Below the pieces are notes generated by a model. The model ran no database searches. It was not told the origin of the DNA and saw only the letters and a list, made by a program, of their open reading frames with translations. From CAYOSU01 sp964406735 (GTDB lineage: Bacteria > Bacillota > Clostridia > Christensenellales > CAMQZB01), in NCBI GenBank assembly GCA_964406735.1, contig CAYOSU010000016.1, positions 1-34,109 of the forward strand: a DNA stretch of 34,109 bases, written 5' to 3'. Below, piece after piece: positions 23,198-30,190 of this stretch. A program made the translations under genes and the position numbers. Positions within the stretch are counted from its first letter, which is position 1. Each line of letters opens with the position of its first letter.

Positions 23198-23493
23198 GTA
23201 CCAAAAAACCGAATAAACAACAAACTGCGCTTTACTTAACCCCAAACACTCATTACCCCAAAATCTATAAAGAGATATTAAAAAACATTTCGTTTTACAA
23301 AAATCAAAAGAAGACCAACGATTTTATAAATGCCAGACCATATGTTACGCCCAACACGCCCGCATACCCGTATAGCAGAGGTTTACTGTCACCGCAGTCT
23401 AATAAAATCAATCCACCACTATTCACTTTTGGCGATAGCGACACAGGTATCTTTGTAAAATAAAGCTGTCGTCGTGACTGTTAATCACCACAC
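23198..23493. other. spacer with a decayed repeat
   Basis: No gene is supported in this convergent spacer between ppdK and the AraC gene. The end of the stretch (about 23452-23488) reads TTTGTAAAATAAAGCTGTCG then TCGTGACTGTTAATC, which looks like a degraded copy of the two-hairpin repeat, and an ACCATATG box appears near 23337. A 97-codon open frame across it has composition like the spacer and no ribosome binding site. Confidence 0.45.
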
Positions 23494-23527
23494 AAAAAAA
23501 ACGGCTTGCAAATAACTTTGCAAGCCG
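23494..23527 (-). terminator. terminator of the AraC-family gene
   Basis: CGGCTTGCAAA (23502-23512) and TTTGCAAGCCG (23517-23527) form an 11-bp stem. On the minus strand it is followed by eight T residues (A run at 23494-23501). Confidence 0.9.
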
Positions 23528-23545
23528 AAATTTCCTTTTATGAAC

Positions 23546-24388
23546 CTATTTCATCATATCTGCGTATTCCTTCGGAGTAGTGTTAAAAGCCTCCTTAAAC
23601 GCCCGATAAAAGTTCGAAATATCGTTAAAACCGCTCATTGTTGCCGCTTCCTTGACCGAGTACCCTTCGATGAGCAACGCCTTAGACTTAGCCAGCCGTT
23701 TCTGGGTAATAAAGCGATACAGACTTATCTTGGTCTCGTCCTTAAAAAAGTGCGTAAGCCTCGACGAGCTGATGCAGAACTTCTTTGCGATAGAGTCAAG
23801 CGTCAGGGGCTTGTCGAGGTTTGCCTCGACGTAAGCGACTATCTTGTCAACGAGCGTCTCTTCGATAACGCCCTCCGCAAGGTTTTCGTACGTTAGACGG
23901 TTGAGCGTAACGAGAAAGGTCGCCATGTTGACGTTCTCCATAATATCCCGTCCAAAGCTCTGAGACGAGTCGCTTGCGAGCTTGATGAGGGAGAGGAAGC
24001 GCTTAAAATATGCGCCGCTGCTCTTCAGGACGTTGCACTTGCTCGAACACGTCTTCTTGAAGCAAGTTAAAAGATCGCTCTTTTTGGTCGATAGCTCCTC
24101 GATATACTTAGGCGACAGCCGCACTGAATACGCCTCGAAGTCGCTTGATGACGAAATGTCAAAGTTATACATCTCGGCAGGCGATATAAGCACGATGTCG
24201 CACCCCGTAATGATAGAGGAACGTCCCTCGATAATAATGACCGAGCTGCCATTAGCGACCAGGATCGCCTCGTAATAGTCGTTGTGGTGCAGGTTGATCT
24301 CGACGTTAGACGGCGTATACTTCAAAATAGAGAACCCCTTTTCCGCAACGTTTTTGTTGCTTGTTTTTGACCACTTGATCTCGTTCAT
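23546..24388 (-). CDS. AraC-family transcriptional regulator
   Basis: A 280-residue regulator. The N-terminal ~140 residues look like a cupin-type sensing domain ('INLHHNDYYEAILVANGSSVIIIEGRSSIITGCDIVLISPAEMYNF'). The C terminus (about 180-280) holds two AraC helix-turn-helix motifs: 'LTLDSIAKKFCISSSRLTHFFK' and 'VKEAATMSGFNDISNFYRAFKEAFNTTPKEY'. The cysteine-rich linker 'LTCFKKTCSSKCNVL' (about 107-121) is unusual and could respond to redox or metal, which is speculation. Its ATG has a GAGAG directly abutting it, too close for a good ribosome site; a nine-codon upstream frame with a strong GGAGG overlaps the ATG. It is divergent from the TetR gene; its target is unknown. Confidence 0.88.
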   Translation of the reverse strand: MNEIKWSKTSNKNVAEKGFSILKYTPSNVEINLHHNDYYEAILVANGSSVIIIEGRSSIITGCDIVLISPAEMYNFDISSSSDFEAYSVRLSPKYIEELSTKKSDLLTCFKKTCSSKCNVLKSSGAYFKRFLSLIKLASDSSQSFGRDIMENVNMATFLVTLNRLTYENLAEGVIEETLVDKIVAYVEANLDKPLTLDSIAKKFCISSSRLTHFFKDETKISLYRFITQKRLAKSKALLIEGYSVKEAATMSGFNDISNFYRAFKEAFNTTPKEYADMMK

Positions 24389-24414
24389 CTCTCGTAAACA
24401 GGCAATGCCTGCAA
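24385..24414 (-). other. nine-codon upstream ORF overlapping the AraC start
   Basis: On the minus strand GGAGGAG (24429-24423) is followed after 10 nt by TTG (24414) and the frame LQALPVYER, whose TGA overlaps the AraC ATG (ATGA). The AraC start has no well-spaced ribosome site of its own and its frame is closed upstream by TAG, so coupling through this frame is plausible. A 13-bp palindrome CAGGCAATGCCTG (24399-24411) lies within it. Confidence 0.45.
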
Positions 24415-24544
24415 GCTAAAAGCTCCTCCTGTTTTTCTTTTGAATATTTTCACTTCAGCGTAAAATTCTTGCAATTTTTTATGTCAATAGGGAAGAGTGT
24501 GTAATTTAAAAAACTACTTCCGCACTCGCTTATGTATAGTTCAG

Positions 24545-24694
24545 TTAACGCTTCCACTTCGAATTCTTGATGATTCCAACGCCCATACGATCGGCGATAA
24601 TGCCCAGTAAGTCAATAAGGCAAGTTGCAAGCCTTATTACTATTAACCGTGCTTCGGGACTGCGCTCCGCTTCACGCTCACACTCCGCCTCTAT
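24545..24694 (-). pseudogene. possible decayed 3' coding fragment
   Basis: On the minus strand a 49-codon frame without a start codon ends ...IIADRMGVGIIKNSKWKR and a TAA at 24545. The last 25 codons use ATC, CGT, GTT and GGC like the well-expressed genes of this window. I do not recognise the protein. It may be the tail of a gene whose 5' part was lost, or chance. Confidence 0.25.
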
Positions 24695-24899
24695 TTAATA
24701 CATTTTACCACAAAACTTATAAAAACACAATACCGCCCGAAATTTTTTTTGCCAAAATATTATATCTCATCGGTGCAATCTACTGTCCAAAATATTGTAC
24801 AATAGCATAAAAGTAGCTATAAACACCTCAATTTATATAAAACTGTCGGTTTGAGTAAAATATATTACCATTGTAGAAAACGATTTCTCAAAACTTTCC

Positions 24900-24928
24900 T
24901 TGACAAATAGCTTCACAAGTGATAGAAT
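24900..24928 (+). promoter_or_regulatory. strong promoter of the TetR gene (P1)
   Basis: Consensus TTGACA (24900-24905) and TAGAAT (24923-24928) with a 17-bp spacer. It lies about 110 nt upstream of the ATG. Confidence 0.75.
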
Positions 24929-24954
24929 CTTAATAGTAGGGTCGGTCTTATGAT

Positions 24955-24982
24955 TTGACAACTTTATTTGTTTTATTATATA
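24955..24982 (+). promoter_or_regulatory. second promoter of the TetR gene (P2)
   Basis: A second TTGACA (24955-24960) is followed by TATATA at 24977-24982 (16-bp spacer), with further TATAAT-like sequence at 24990. Tandem consensus promoters before a regulator suggest strong but repressed expression. Confidence 0.5.
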
Positions 24983-25038
24983 TCTTTTATATAATGGGAA
25001 AAACAAGAAAAAGAAAATACAAAAAGCGAGGTAATTTT

Positions 25039-25614
25039 ATGGATTCGAGAATTATTAAAACTAGACGTGAAATAAGGAACACTTTTCTTGATCTTTTGAA
25101 TGAGTATCCTTACGACAAGATCTCGATCAAACTCTTGTGTGAACAGGCATACATTGCTCGTCCGACGCTTTACGCTCACTATCAGTCGATACAGAACGTA
25201 CTTATCGATTGTGTAGACAACAAGCTCGAGAAAGCGAACGTACAGAATTTCTTCGAGAACTTCTCCGAAAACTCTTTCATTCAGTACTTCTCACTTATCA
25301 GAATGAACCAGAGGCTTATCGAAGTTCTTTTCCAGAACAATGTAGACGGCGTATTGTATCACTTCAACAAGAAGTATCTCAGCAAAGAGGGAATACTCGA
25401 TATTGCGTCTTTCGCGACTCGTCCCGACCGTGACGAGCTTACCGCTCGCTTCGTAACGCGCCTTTCCGCGATTTTGTACGTTTCCGTAAGCGAACTCGTA
25501 GAGGGTGGCTTCAAGGGCTCTGACGATGAAGTAGCGCATACTGCATTCGTTCTCGCTTGCCGTGCTATCGATAGCGTTCTCGAAGGCAACGACTTCCCGC
25601 CGATCGTAGACTAA
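25039..25614 (+). CDS. TetR/AcrR-family transcriptional regulator
   Basis: A 191-residue repressor-type protein. The N-terminal HTH (about 8-50) reads 'TRREIRNTFLDLLNEYPYDKISIKLLCEQAYIARPTLYAHYQSIQNVL', typical of TetR proteins with the 'PTLYAHY' recognition helix. The C-terminal helical ligand domain is divergent and has no recognisable pocket motif. ATG 25039 is preferred over upstream in-frame starts, because GAGGT lies 8 nt upstream and the usual TetR N terminus begins here. Two consensus promoters precede it. No adjacent efflux pump or enzyme suggests a target, so the regulon is unknown. Confidence 0.85.
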   Translation: MDSRIIKTRREIRNTFLDLLNEYPYDKISIKLLCEQAYIARPTLYAHYQSIQNVLIDCVDNKLEKANVQNFFENFSENSFIQYFSLIRMNQRLIEVLFQNNVDGVLYHFNKKYLSKEGILDIASFATRPDRDELTARFVTRLSAILYVSVSELVEGGFKGSDDEVAHTAFVLACRAIDSVLEGNDFPPIVD

Positions 25615-25660
25615 TAGCGTTTTTAGCTTAAAATTAAGAACTATAGGGTATTTATGCCCC

Positions 25661-25687
25661 AAAAAGCCTCATTGAGGCTTTTTTTAA
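25661..25687 (+). terminator. terminator of the TetR gene
   Basis: AAAAAGCCTC (25661-25670) and GAGGCTTTTT (25674-25683) form a 10-bp stem and a T run follows. Confidence 0.9.
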
Positions 25688-25811
25688 TGCCAAAAAACAG
25701 CAGTTTTCCCCACGCCCAAAATATAAATTTAACCGCAGTATAACACATTACAATCTGTCATATTGAATAGCAGCACTTCCACACCTAAAAGATAAAATAA
25801 TATTACCACTC

Positions 25812-25835
25812 AAAGACGCTTTCTAAGCGTTTTTT
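25812..25835 (+). terminator. second terminator-like hairpin
   Basis: AAAGACGCTT (25812-25821), loop TCT and AAGCGTTTTT (25825-25834) pair along 10 bp with one G-U pair, then T. It may back up the upstream terminator. Confidence 0.6.
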
Positions 25836-25857
25836 AATAAAATTGCTTTCTCTCAAT

Positions 25858-25970
25858 CCGTAGGGCGGAGGTTTATTGCTCCGAAAACCCTAACTATTCC
25901 CACTAACTTCGCTTTACACACTAAAAACGCTTCCCACTTACCGTAGGGCGGGGCTTGTTCCCGCCGAAAA
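25858..25970 (+). repeat. pair of CCGTAGGGCGG hairpin repeats
   Basis: Two related units, 25858-25888 and 25941-25970, each start CCGTAGGGCGG and end CCGAAAA. The first has the stem CGGAG / CTCCG and the second GGCGGG / CCCGCC. The arms differ together, so pairing is kept although sequence is not. Between them lies a TAACTATTCCCACTAAC module (25891-25907). Confidence 0.7.
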
Positions 25971-25971
25971 G

Positions 25972-26068
25972 AACTAATTATTCCCTCAAACTCCGCTTTA
26001 CCACCACCGCCACGGCTACTATATAATTATAATAATTATTTCTTCCCTCAAACTAAGAATAGAAACTA
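25972..26068 (+). repeat. AT-rich repeat module, copy before the two-hairpin element
   Basis: It shares order and sequence with 11626-11716: ...CTCAAACTCCGCTTT..., CCACGGCTACTAT, an ATAATTATAATAATTAT tract and ...CTCAAACTAAGAATAGAAAC. Confidence 0.65.
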
Positions 26069-26105
26069 AAACTTTATTTTCCCCAAAAATCTAAATAAAA
26101 ACTAG

Positions 26106-26166
26106 ACCATATGAAAGGCTCCTTTGTGTAAAGGGAGCTGTCGTCGAAGACGACTGAGGGATTGTT
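26106..26166 (+). repeat. two-hairpin intergenic repeat, copy 3
   Basis: ACCATATGAAAGG, first hairpin GCTCCTTT / AAAGGGAGC, second stem GTCGTC, loop GAA, GACGAC, and the end TGAGGGATTGTT. It differs from copy 2 only in the second stem and loop over most of its length. Confidence 0.85.
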
Positions 26167-26526
26167 AATTATCATAATTACCCCTCAAACTCCGATAGAA
26201 CCCACTGCTCCGCCGCTGCCCGAATGCACACTTTGAAAGGTATCTCATAGTTAAATTATATAAAAAATATTATCTCCTTTAACTATTCAAGAGGACTGAT
26301 CTGCTGCCCGTGTATCTAAAGCGCCAGTCGAACTTTCGCCTTTCCAATGCGAAAACGCAAGGCAATGCTATTTCGGAATCTCAGGCAGCGCAACCGCAAC
26401 CCCTCGGGGATTACTTTGTTCTCAAACAAACTAATACGTCTTTTTCAACCACCTTATCAAACTTTTTCACTGTCAACCCTGCTTTGCGCAACCGCCCCAA
26501 CCCAAAACCCCGTCCCCAAACCGCAC
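26167..26526. other. spacer without a supported gene
   Basis: Only another short 'CCTCAAACTCCGATAGAACCC' -like module at 26177-26197 is recognisable. Open frames of 86 and 194 codons cross into the response-regulator gene region, but have no ribosome binding site and low-complexity Pro/Gln/Asn composition. A 19-codon frame on the minus strand (26411-26470) is too short to support. Confidence 0.45.
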
Positions 26527-26560
26527 AAAAAAACGCCCTCTTTGGAATCCAAAGAGGGCG
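26527..26560 (-). terminator. terminator of the YesMN-like operon
   Basis: CGCCCTCTTTGG (26534-26545), loop AAT and CCAAAGAGGGCG (26549-26560) give a perfect 12-bp stem. Seven T residues follow on the minus strand. Confidence 0.93.
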
Positions 26561-26574
26561 AAAAACTTAAAAAT

Positions 26575-28080
26575 TTACGCTTTTCTGTACTGCGACGGCG
26601 TAACGCCTTCGGTTTTCAAGAACTTAGCGATAAAGTAATTGGGGTCGTTGAAACCGATCTCGCTTGCGATCTCGTAGACCTTTTTGTTGGTGTTTTTGAG
26701 GAGCACCTTAGATTTCTCGATGCGCAGCGTCGTGAGGTACTCGTTAAACAGCGTACCCGTCTGCTTTTTGAACACTCTGCCAAGATAGATGGGGTTGATA
26801 TAGAACTTCTGTGCGAGCGATTTAAGAGTGATGTTCTCGGTAAAGTTGTTGTTGACGTAGTTGATAATGCTTGTCAGCGTCTCGTTTGGCATAGCGGCGC
26901 TGTACTCCGTCATCTTGTCGAAAAGTCCTAAGACGAAATCGATGAAGCGATCCTTGTTGGAAACGAGGTTGCCGCTCTCGGCGATAGCCTCCGCCTGCTC
27001 GAGCAAATCGTTGACGGTTGTGTTGTCCGTCGAGATAAAGGAGGAGATGTTGACGATAAAGGTGTTAAATAAGGTCTTGAAGCCTGCATTTGTGATGTTG
27101 AGAGCGATAGCCTTGTCGAACGCATCATTGAGGCTTGATGCAAGCTCTTCTCTTGAAAGGGACTCGAAGCTCTCTGCGATGTGGTTAAACATACCGCTCA
27201 ACTCCTTAAAGTCCTTAGCAAACAGATTGCCCTGATATTTCATCGGCGTTCCGACGATACCTCCAAGCTCCTTGCCGAAGTCCTTGTCGGCGTCGAAAAC
27301 GTCCGTGCAGGTCATGTTGAGGAAAATAGAAAGCTCATCGTCGGCACGCTTGTCGAAAACGTCCCAACGCTCCAGAACGTTGTTTTTGTCGATACCGCCC
27401 CAAACGACTGCGAGCATCTTGTTGCCGAAAATCTTAAAGCTCTTGCAAGAAAAATCCGCCGAGAAAACGGATTCGAAGAGCGAGCTAAGCTTTTCAAAGT
27501 CGCCGTCGAGCTCCTCTTCTGAAAGGTCGAGGTCTCTGTTCTCCTTATAGGTAATGTCCGAAAGAAGAAGCATCATGCGCTCGCTCGTAGCACCAAGAAG
27601 CGAGAGGAAAGAGGATGTCGCTTTTTTAGACTTATCTTCGGAGAGTATTTTATAAAGTGCTCCGTCGAGAACGACGTTCTTTTCAAAGGTCTGCTGAGAG
27701 TTAGCCTCGATTTCGCCGATAAGCTCGTCGATCTTATCGTTGAGCTCGTCCTCGTCAACGGGCTTAAGAAGATATGCCTTAACGCCGTGAGACATAGCGG
27801 TCTGTGCGTAAGTAAAGGTCGAATAACCGCTCAGGATGATGATCATAGGGTTATAATTTTCGATCTTCTTGATCTCTGCGATCATTTCAAGACCGGACAT
27901 CTGCGGCATAGAGATATCGCTGATGATGATATCGGGCTTTTCACGCCTTATGATGTCGAGTGCCTCGATAGCGTTCGTCGAAGTAAGCATCTCCGAGATG
28001 TGGTTTCTCTCGGTATCGATAAGGATCTTAAGCCCCTCGATAGCGTTTATTTCGTCGTCTACGATGATGATTCTATACAT
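26575..28080 (-). CDS. YesN-like response regulator with AraC DNA-binding domain
   Basis: A 501-residue response regulator. The receiver domain (1-125) has the acidic pair 'VDDE' (Asp8-Asp9), phospho-acceptor Asp55 in 'IIISDISMPQMSG' and the conserved Lys in 'LLKPVDEDEL'. The C-terminal AraC HTH domain (about 400-501) shows 'ITLKSLAQKFYINPIYLGRVFKKQTGTLFNEYL' and 'VYEIASEIGFNDPNYFIAKFLKTEGVTPSQYRK'. The middle ~270 residues form a helical linker typical of YesN proteins. It starts 12 nt after the kinase gene with AGAGGTG, so the two are an operon. YesN relatives usually govern carbohydrate ABC transporters; none adjoins it here, so the target is unknown. Confidence 0.92.
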   Translation of the reverse strand: MYRIIIVDDEINAIEGLKILIDTERNHISEMLTSTNAIEALDIIRREKPDIIISDISMPQMSGLEMIAEIKKIENYNPMIIILSGYSTFTYAQTAMSHGVKAYLLKPVDEDELNDKIDELIGEIEANSQQTFEKNVVLDGALYKILSEDKSKKATSSFLSLLGATSERMMLLLSDITYKENRDLDLSEEELDGDFEKLSSLFESVFSADFSCKSFKIFGNKMLAVVWGGIDKNNVLERWDVFDKRADDELSIFLNMTCTDVFDADKDFGKELGGIVGTPMKYQGNLFAKDFKELSGMFNHIAESFESLSREELASSLNDAFDKAIALNITNAGFKTLFNTFIVNISSFISTDNTTVNDLLEQAEAIAESGNLVSNKDRFIDFVLGLFDKMTEYSAAMPNETLTSIINYVNNNFTENITLKSLAQKFYINPIYLGRVFKKQTGTLFNEYLTTLRIEKSKVLLKNTNKKVYEIASEIGFNDPNYFIAKFLKTEGVTPSQYRKA

Positions 28081-28092
28081 AATTACACCTCT

Positions 28093-29889
28093 TTATTGTT
28101 CGTTATTTTCATCGTCTTTTTCGGCTTTCCTGTCGGTATGAACGGGTAGCACGAGTGCGAACGTAATGTTTTCGTCGTCCTCTGTGATATCGAAGCCGAA
28201 ATCGTCGTAATAATATCTTAATCTCGCAAAGGTATTTTTAAGACCAACGGATTTGGTATCCACGTTAAAGTTGCCGTGATAGTACCCTAGTATCATCTGT
28301 TTTTTCTCGTCGGAGAAATCGACTTTCGGGTTAGTGATGGCAAATTCGAAGTGATCCTCGTCGGTCTTTCTGACGTTGATGGTGATATTGCCCTTTCCGA
28401 TAACGTTCTGTATTCCGTGAACGCAGGCGTTCTCGACGAAAGGCTGTAAGCACATTTTGGGTATCTCGCAAAGGTTGGCGTCCTCGGAGATGTTGATCTC
28501 ATAAGCGAGCTTGTCCTCGAATCGGTATTTCTCGATAGCGAGGTACTCTTTGATGAAGTTAAGCTCCTCCGAGAGCGAAATAACGTCCTCGTTCCAGGTG
28601 ATGGACTGACGCATTATCTTAGAGACGTAAAGTATTATCTTTGCAGTCTCCTTTTCGCCCTTAATAATGGATTTAAGTCGTATTGCGTTGAGTACGTTGA
28701 AAAGGTAGTGGGGGTTTATCTGCGAAAGCAGGGAATTAAGCTCCGACTGCTTGCGCCTTATTTCCGCCTGATTTTTCTCCATCTCGAGGTCGTAGCTTTC
28801 CTTGATGAGTGCGTGTATACGCTGAGACATCTCTTCCATCGTCTCTTCGACTATGGCAAGCTCGTTGCTCGTCTTTTTCTTGCGCGCTTTTGGCTTGTCG
28901 TCCTTTGCGTCGGAGTTAATGTACTCGTTGATGTCGATAGCGGAAACTAAGCTTTCGATCTTCTTGATGTAGTTTCTCTGCATGTACTGCATAAAGAGAA
29001 ATGCCGCAAACAGCGTTATCAATAGGGGAAGTATGGTCGAAAGCAAGATGTCTTCGGTCAAGAAGTCCATCTTCTTCATGACGATAATAAAGCGTATCGT
29101 CCCGTAATAGTCAACGTTCTGTGTAAAGACGAGCGATAAGTCGTCTCCGATGTTGTCCGCTTCTAAAAGTGCATAGTCCGTAACGGAAAGAGTCGGCTCG
29201 TACCCGTTTTCCCAGGTGTAGATAGGGGTAGAGGTATCGCCGAAAAGGTATGCAACGCAAGGTATCTCGCTTTCTGCGATAGCGGCGCTGATGTTTTCGA
29301 TATCGATGTCGATCTTAATGAGATGCTCGTAGGTCGCCATTCCGTCGTAGTCGAGCTTTCTTATGATAGAAGCGTACTTCGTCTGCTCGTCAAAGAAGAC
29401 GAAAACGTCCTTGCCTGCTTCCCTGTACGCCTTATACCAGTTAGCGTCGATGACCTTGTTTGTGTCGATGCGTGTAAGGCAATCTGTCGAGCCGTAGACC
29501 GTCGGGTTCGAGGTATAAATTATCGGCGTCTTGATGTCCGAGTTTCTGCTCTGTGCGGCGTAAAAGTCGATGAGCTTTTTAACGTCGTAGTATGAGTACT
29601 TGTCATAAAAGTCGGTAGCGTCTGCGAACTTCTCGTTAAGGAAGCGATTGATGTCGTAGTCCTTATAAATTACCGATGCAAAATCGAACGCAAAATCGAA
29701 GCTCGAATAAAGCGACTCGGGGATGTCTGCGACCATATAGCGGCGAGTTGTATTGTACTCCTGGAGCTTGCTGTTATACTGCACGGTTGCAAGGATAAGA
29801 CTCAATAAGAGTATGGGAACGAGCACGAAAACGATGAACGTTATCGCAAATCTTGTCCTCAGCGGCATATTGTCTCTTATCGATGCCAT
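28093..29889 (-). CDS. YesM-like sensor histidine kinase with degenerate G box
   Basis: A 598-residue membrane sensor. Two helices (about 13-35 and 281-301) bracket an extracellular sensing domain; a coiled linker precedes the His_kinase domain. The phospho-acceptor is His394 in 'INPHYLFNVL', and the N box is 'LQPFVENACVHGI' (about 481-493). Where related kinases have the ATP-binding DxGxG motif, this protein reads 'FAITNPKVDFSDEK' (about 516-529), and the later GT motif is 'ENITFALVLP'. 'SVGLKNTFARLRYYY' is kept. ATP binding may therefore be weak or lost. AAGGAG precedes the ATG. A consensus promoter lies upstream on the minus strand. Confidence 0.9.
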   Translation of the reverse strand: MASIRDNMPLRTRFAITFIVFVLVPILLLSLILATVQYNSKLQEYNTTRRYMVADIPESLYSSFDFAFDFASVIYKDYDINRFLNEKFADATDFYDKYSYYDVKKLIDFYAAQSRNSDIKTPIIYTSNPTVYGSTDCLTRIDTNKVIDANWYKAYREAGKDVFVFFDEQTKYASIIRKLDYDGMATYEHLIKIDIDIENISAAIAESEIPCVAYLFGDTSTPIYTWENGYEPTLSVTDYALLEADNIGDDLSLVFTQNVDYYGTIRFIIVMKKMDFLTEDILLSTILPLLITLFAAFLFMQYMQRNYIKKIESLVSAIDINEYINSDAKDDKPKARKKKTSNELAIVEETMEEMSQRIHALIKESYDLEMEKNQAEIRRKQSELNSLLSQINPHYLFNVLNAIRLKSIIKGEKETAKIILYVSKIMRQSITWNEDVISLSEELNFIKEYLAIEKYRFEDKLAYEINISEDANLCEIPKMCLQPFVENACVHGIQNVIGKGNITINVRKTDEDHFEFAITNPKVDFSDEKKQMILGYYHGNFNVDTKSVGLKNTFARLRYYYDDFGFDITEDDENITFALVLPVHTDRKAEKDDENNEQ

Positions 29890-29923
29890 AAAAGCTCCTT
29901 AAAAATGCAAATATTTCAAGTAC

Positions 29924-29952
29924 ATTTTAGCATTATTTTTCTGTTTTGTAAA
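29924..29952 (-). promoter_or_regulatory. promoter of the YesMN-like operon
   Basis: On the minus strand TTTACA (29952-29947) and TAAAAT (29929-29924) are exactly 17 bp apart, with the start codon 35 nt after the -10 box. Confidence 0.7.
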
Positions 29953-30190
29953 CACATTTTCGGTTTCATATTTTCATTAACCCTTAAATATAATGTCTTA
30001 TAAGAAAAATCGACCGCAAAATCAAGTCGGAACGCTAAAAATAGGAGCAACGTTTTTACGGTTAATACCCATTTAACGACGGTACATCTTGTATTTATTG
30101 CGGATATTAACACAAAAAAAGCACTATTTTATTCCGCTTTTCAATATTTTTACGCAGTTTTAAGAAATTCAAACCCCACGAGAGGCTTAA
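29953..30190. other. AT-rich divergent spacer
   Basis: The rest of this 301-bp divergent spacer is AT-rich and shows no gene. I could not place a convincing promoter for the AI-2E permease, although several TATTTT-like boxes occur near 30125-30150. Confidence 0.4.

Larger units (their letters stand above)
24415..25038. other. long divergent AraC-TetR spacer
   Basis: The spacer has the leader of the AraC gene on one side (a TGTCAA box at 24482-24487, TTGACA on the minus strand, with only a weak -10) and tandem promoters of the TetR gene on the other. The middle holds a decayed coding fragment listed separately and a hairpin AATAAGGC / GCCTTATT near 24615-24640. No intact gene is seen. Confidence 0.5.

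Noticed and set aside
23170..23463. 97-codon frame after ppdK
   Set aside because: It begins inside the ppdK terminator, lacks a ribosome site, and its sequence is that of AT-rich spacer and decayed repeat.
24625..24810. 61-codon plus-strand frame in the AraC-TetR spacer
   Set aside because: No ribosome site, spacer-like composition, and it overlaps the decayed fragment on the other strand.
11571..26166. CRISPR array suggested by recurring hairpin repeats
   Set aside because: The repeats are dispersed across the window, not regularly spaced, carry variable stems and have no cas genes nearby.
26411..26470. 19-codon minus-strand frame VKKFDKVVEKDVLVCLRTK
   Set aside because: It is too short, has no clear ribosome site and no recognised relatives; it could be part of a dispersed repeat.
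26310..26931. Plus-strand frames of 86 and 194 codons near the YesN-like gene
   Set aside because: They cross the minus-strand terminator and the end of the well-supported response regulator and have no ribosome site.
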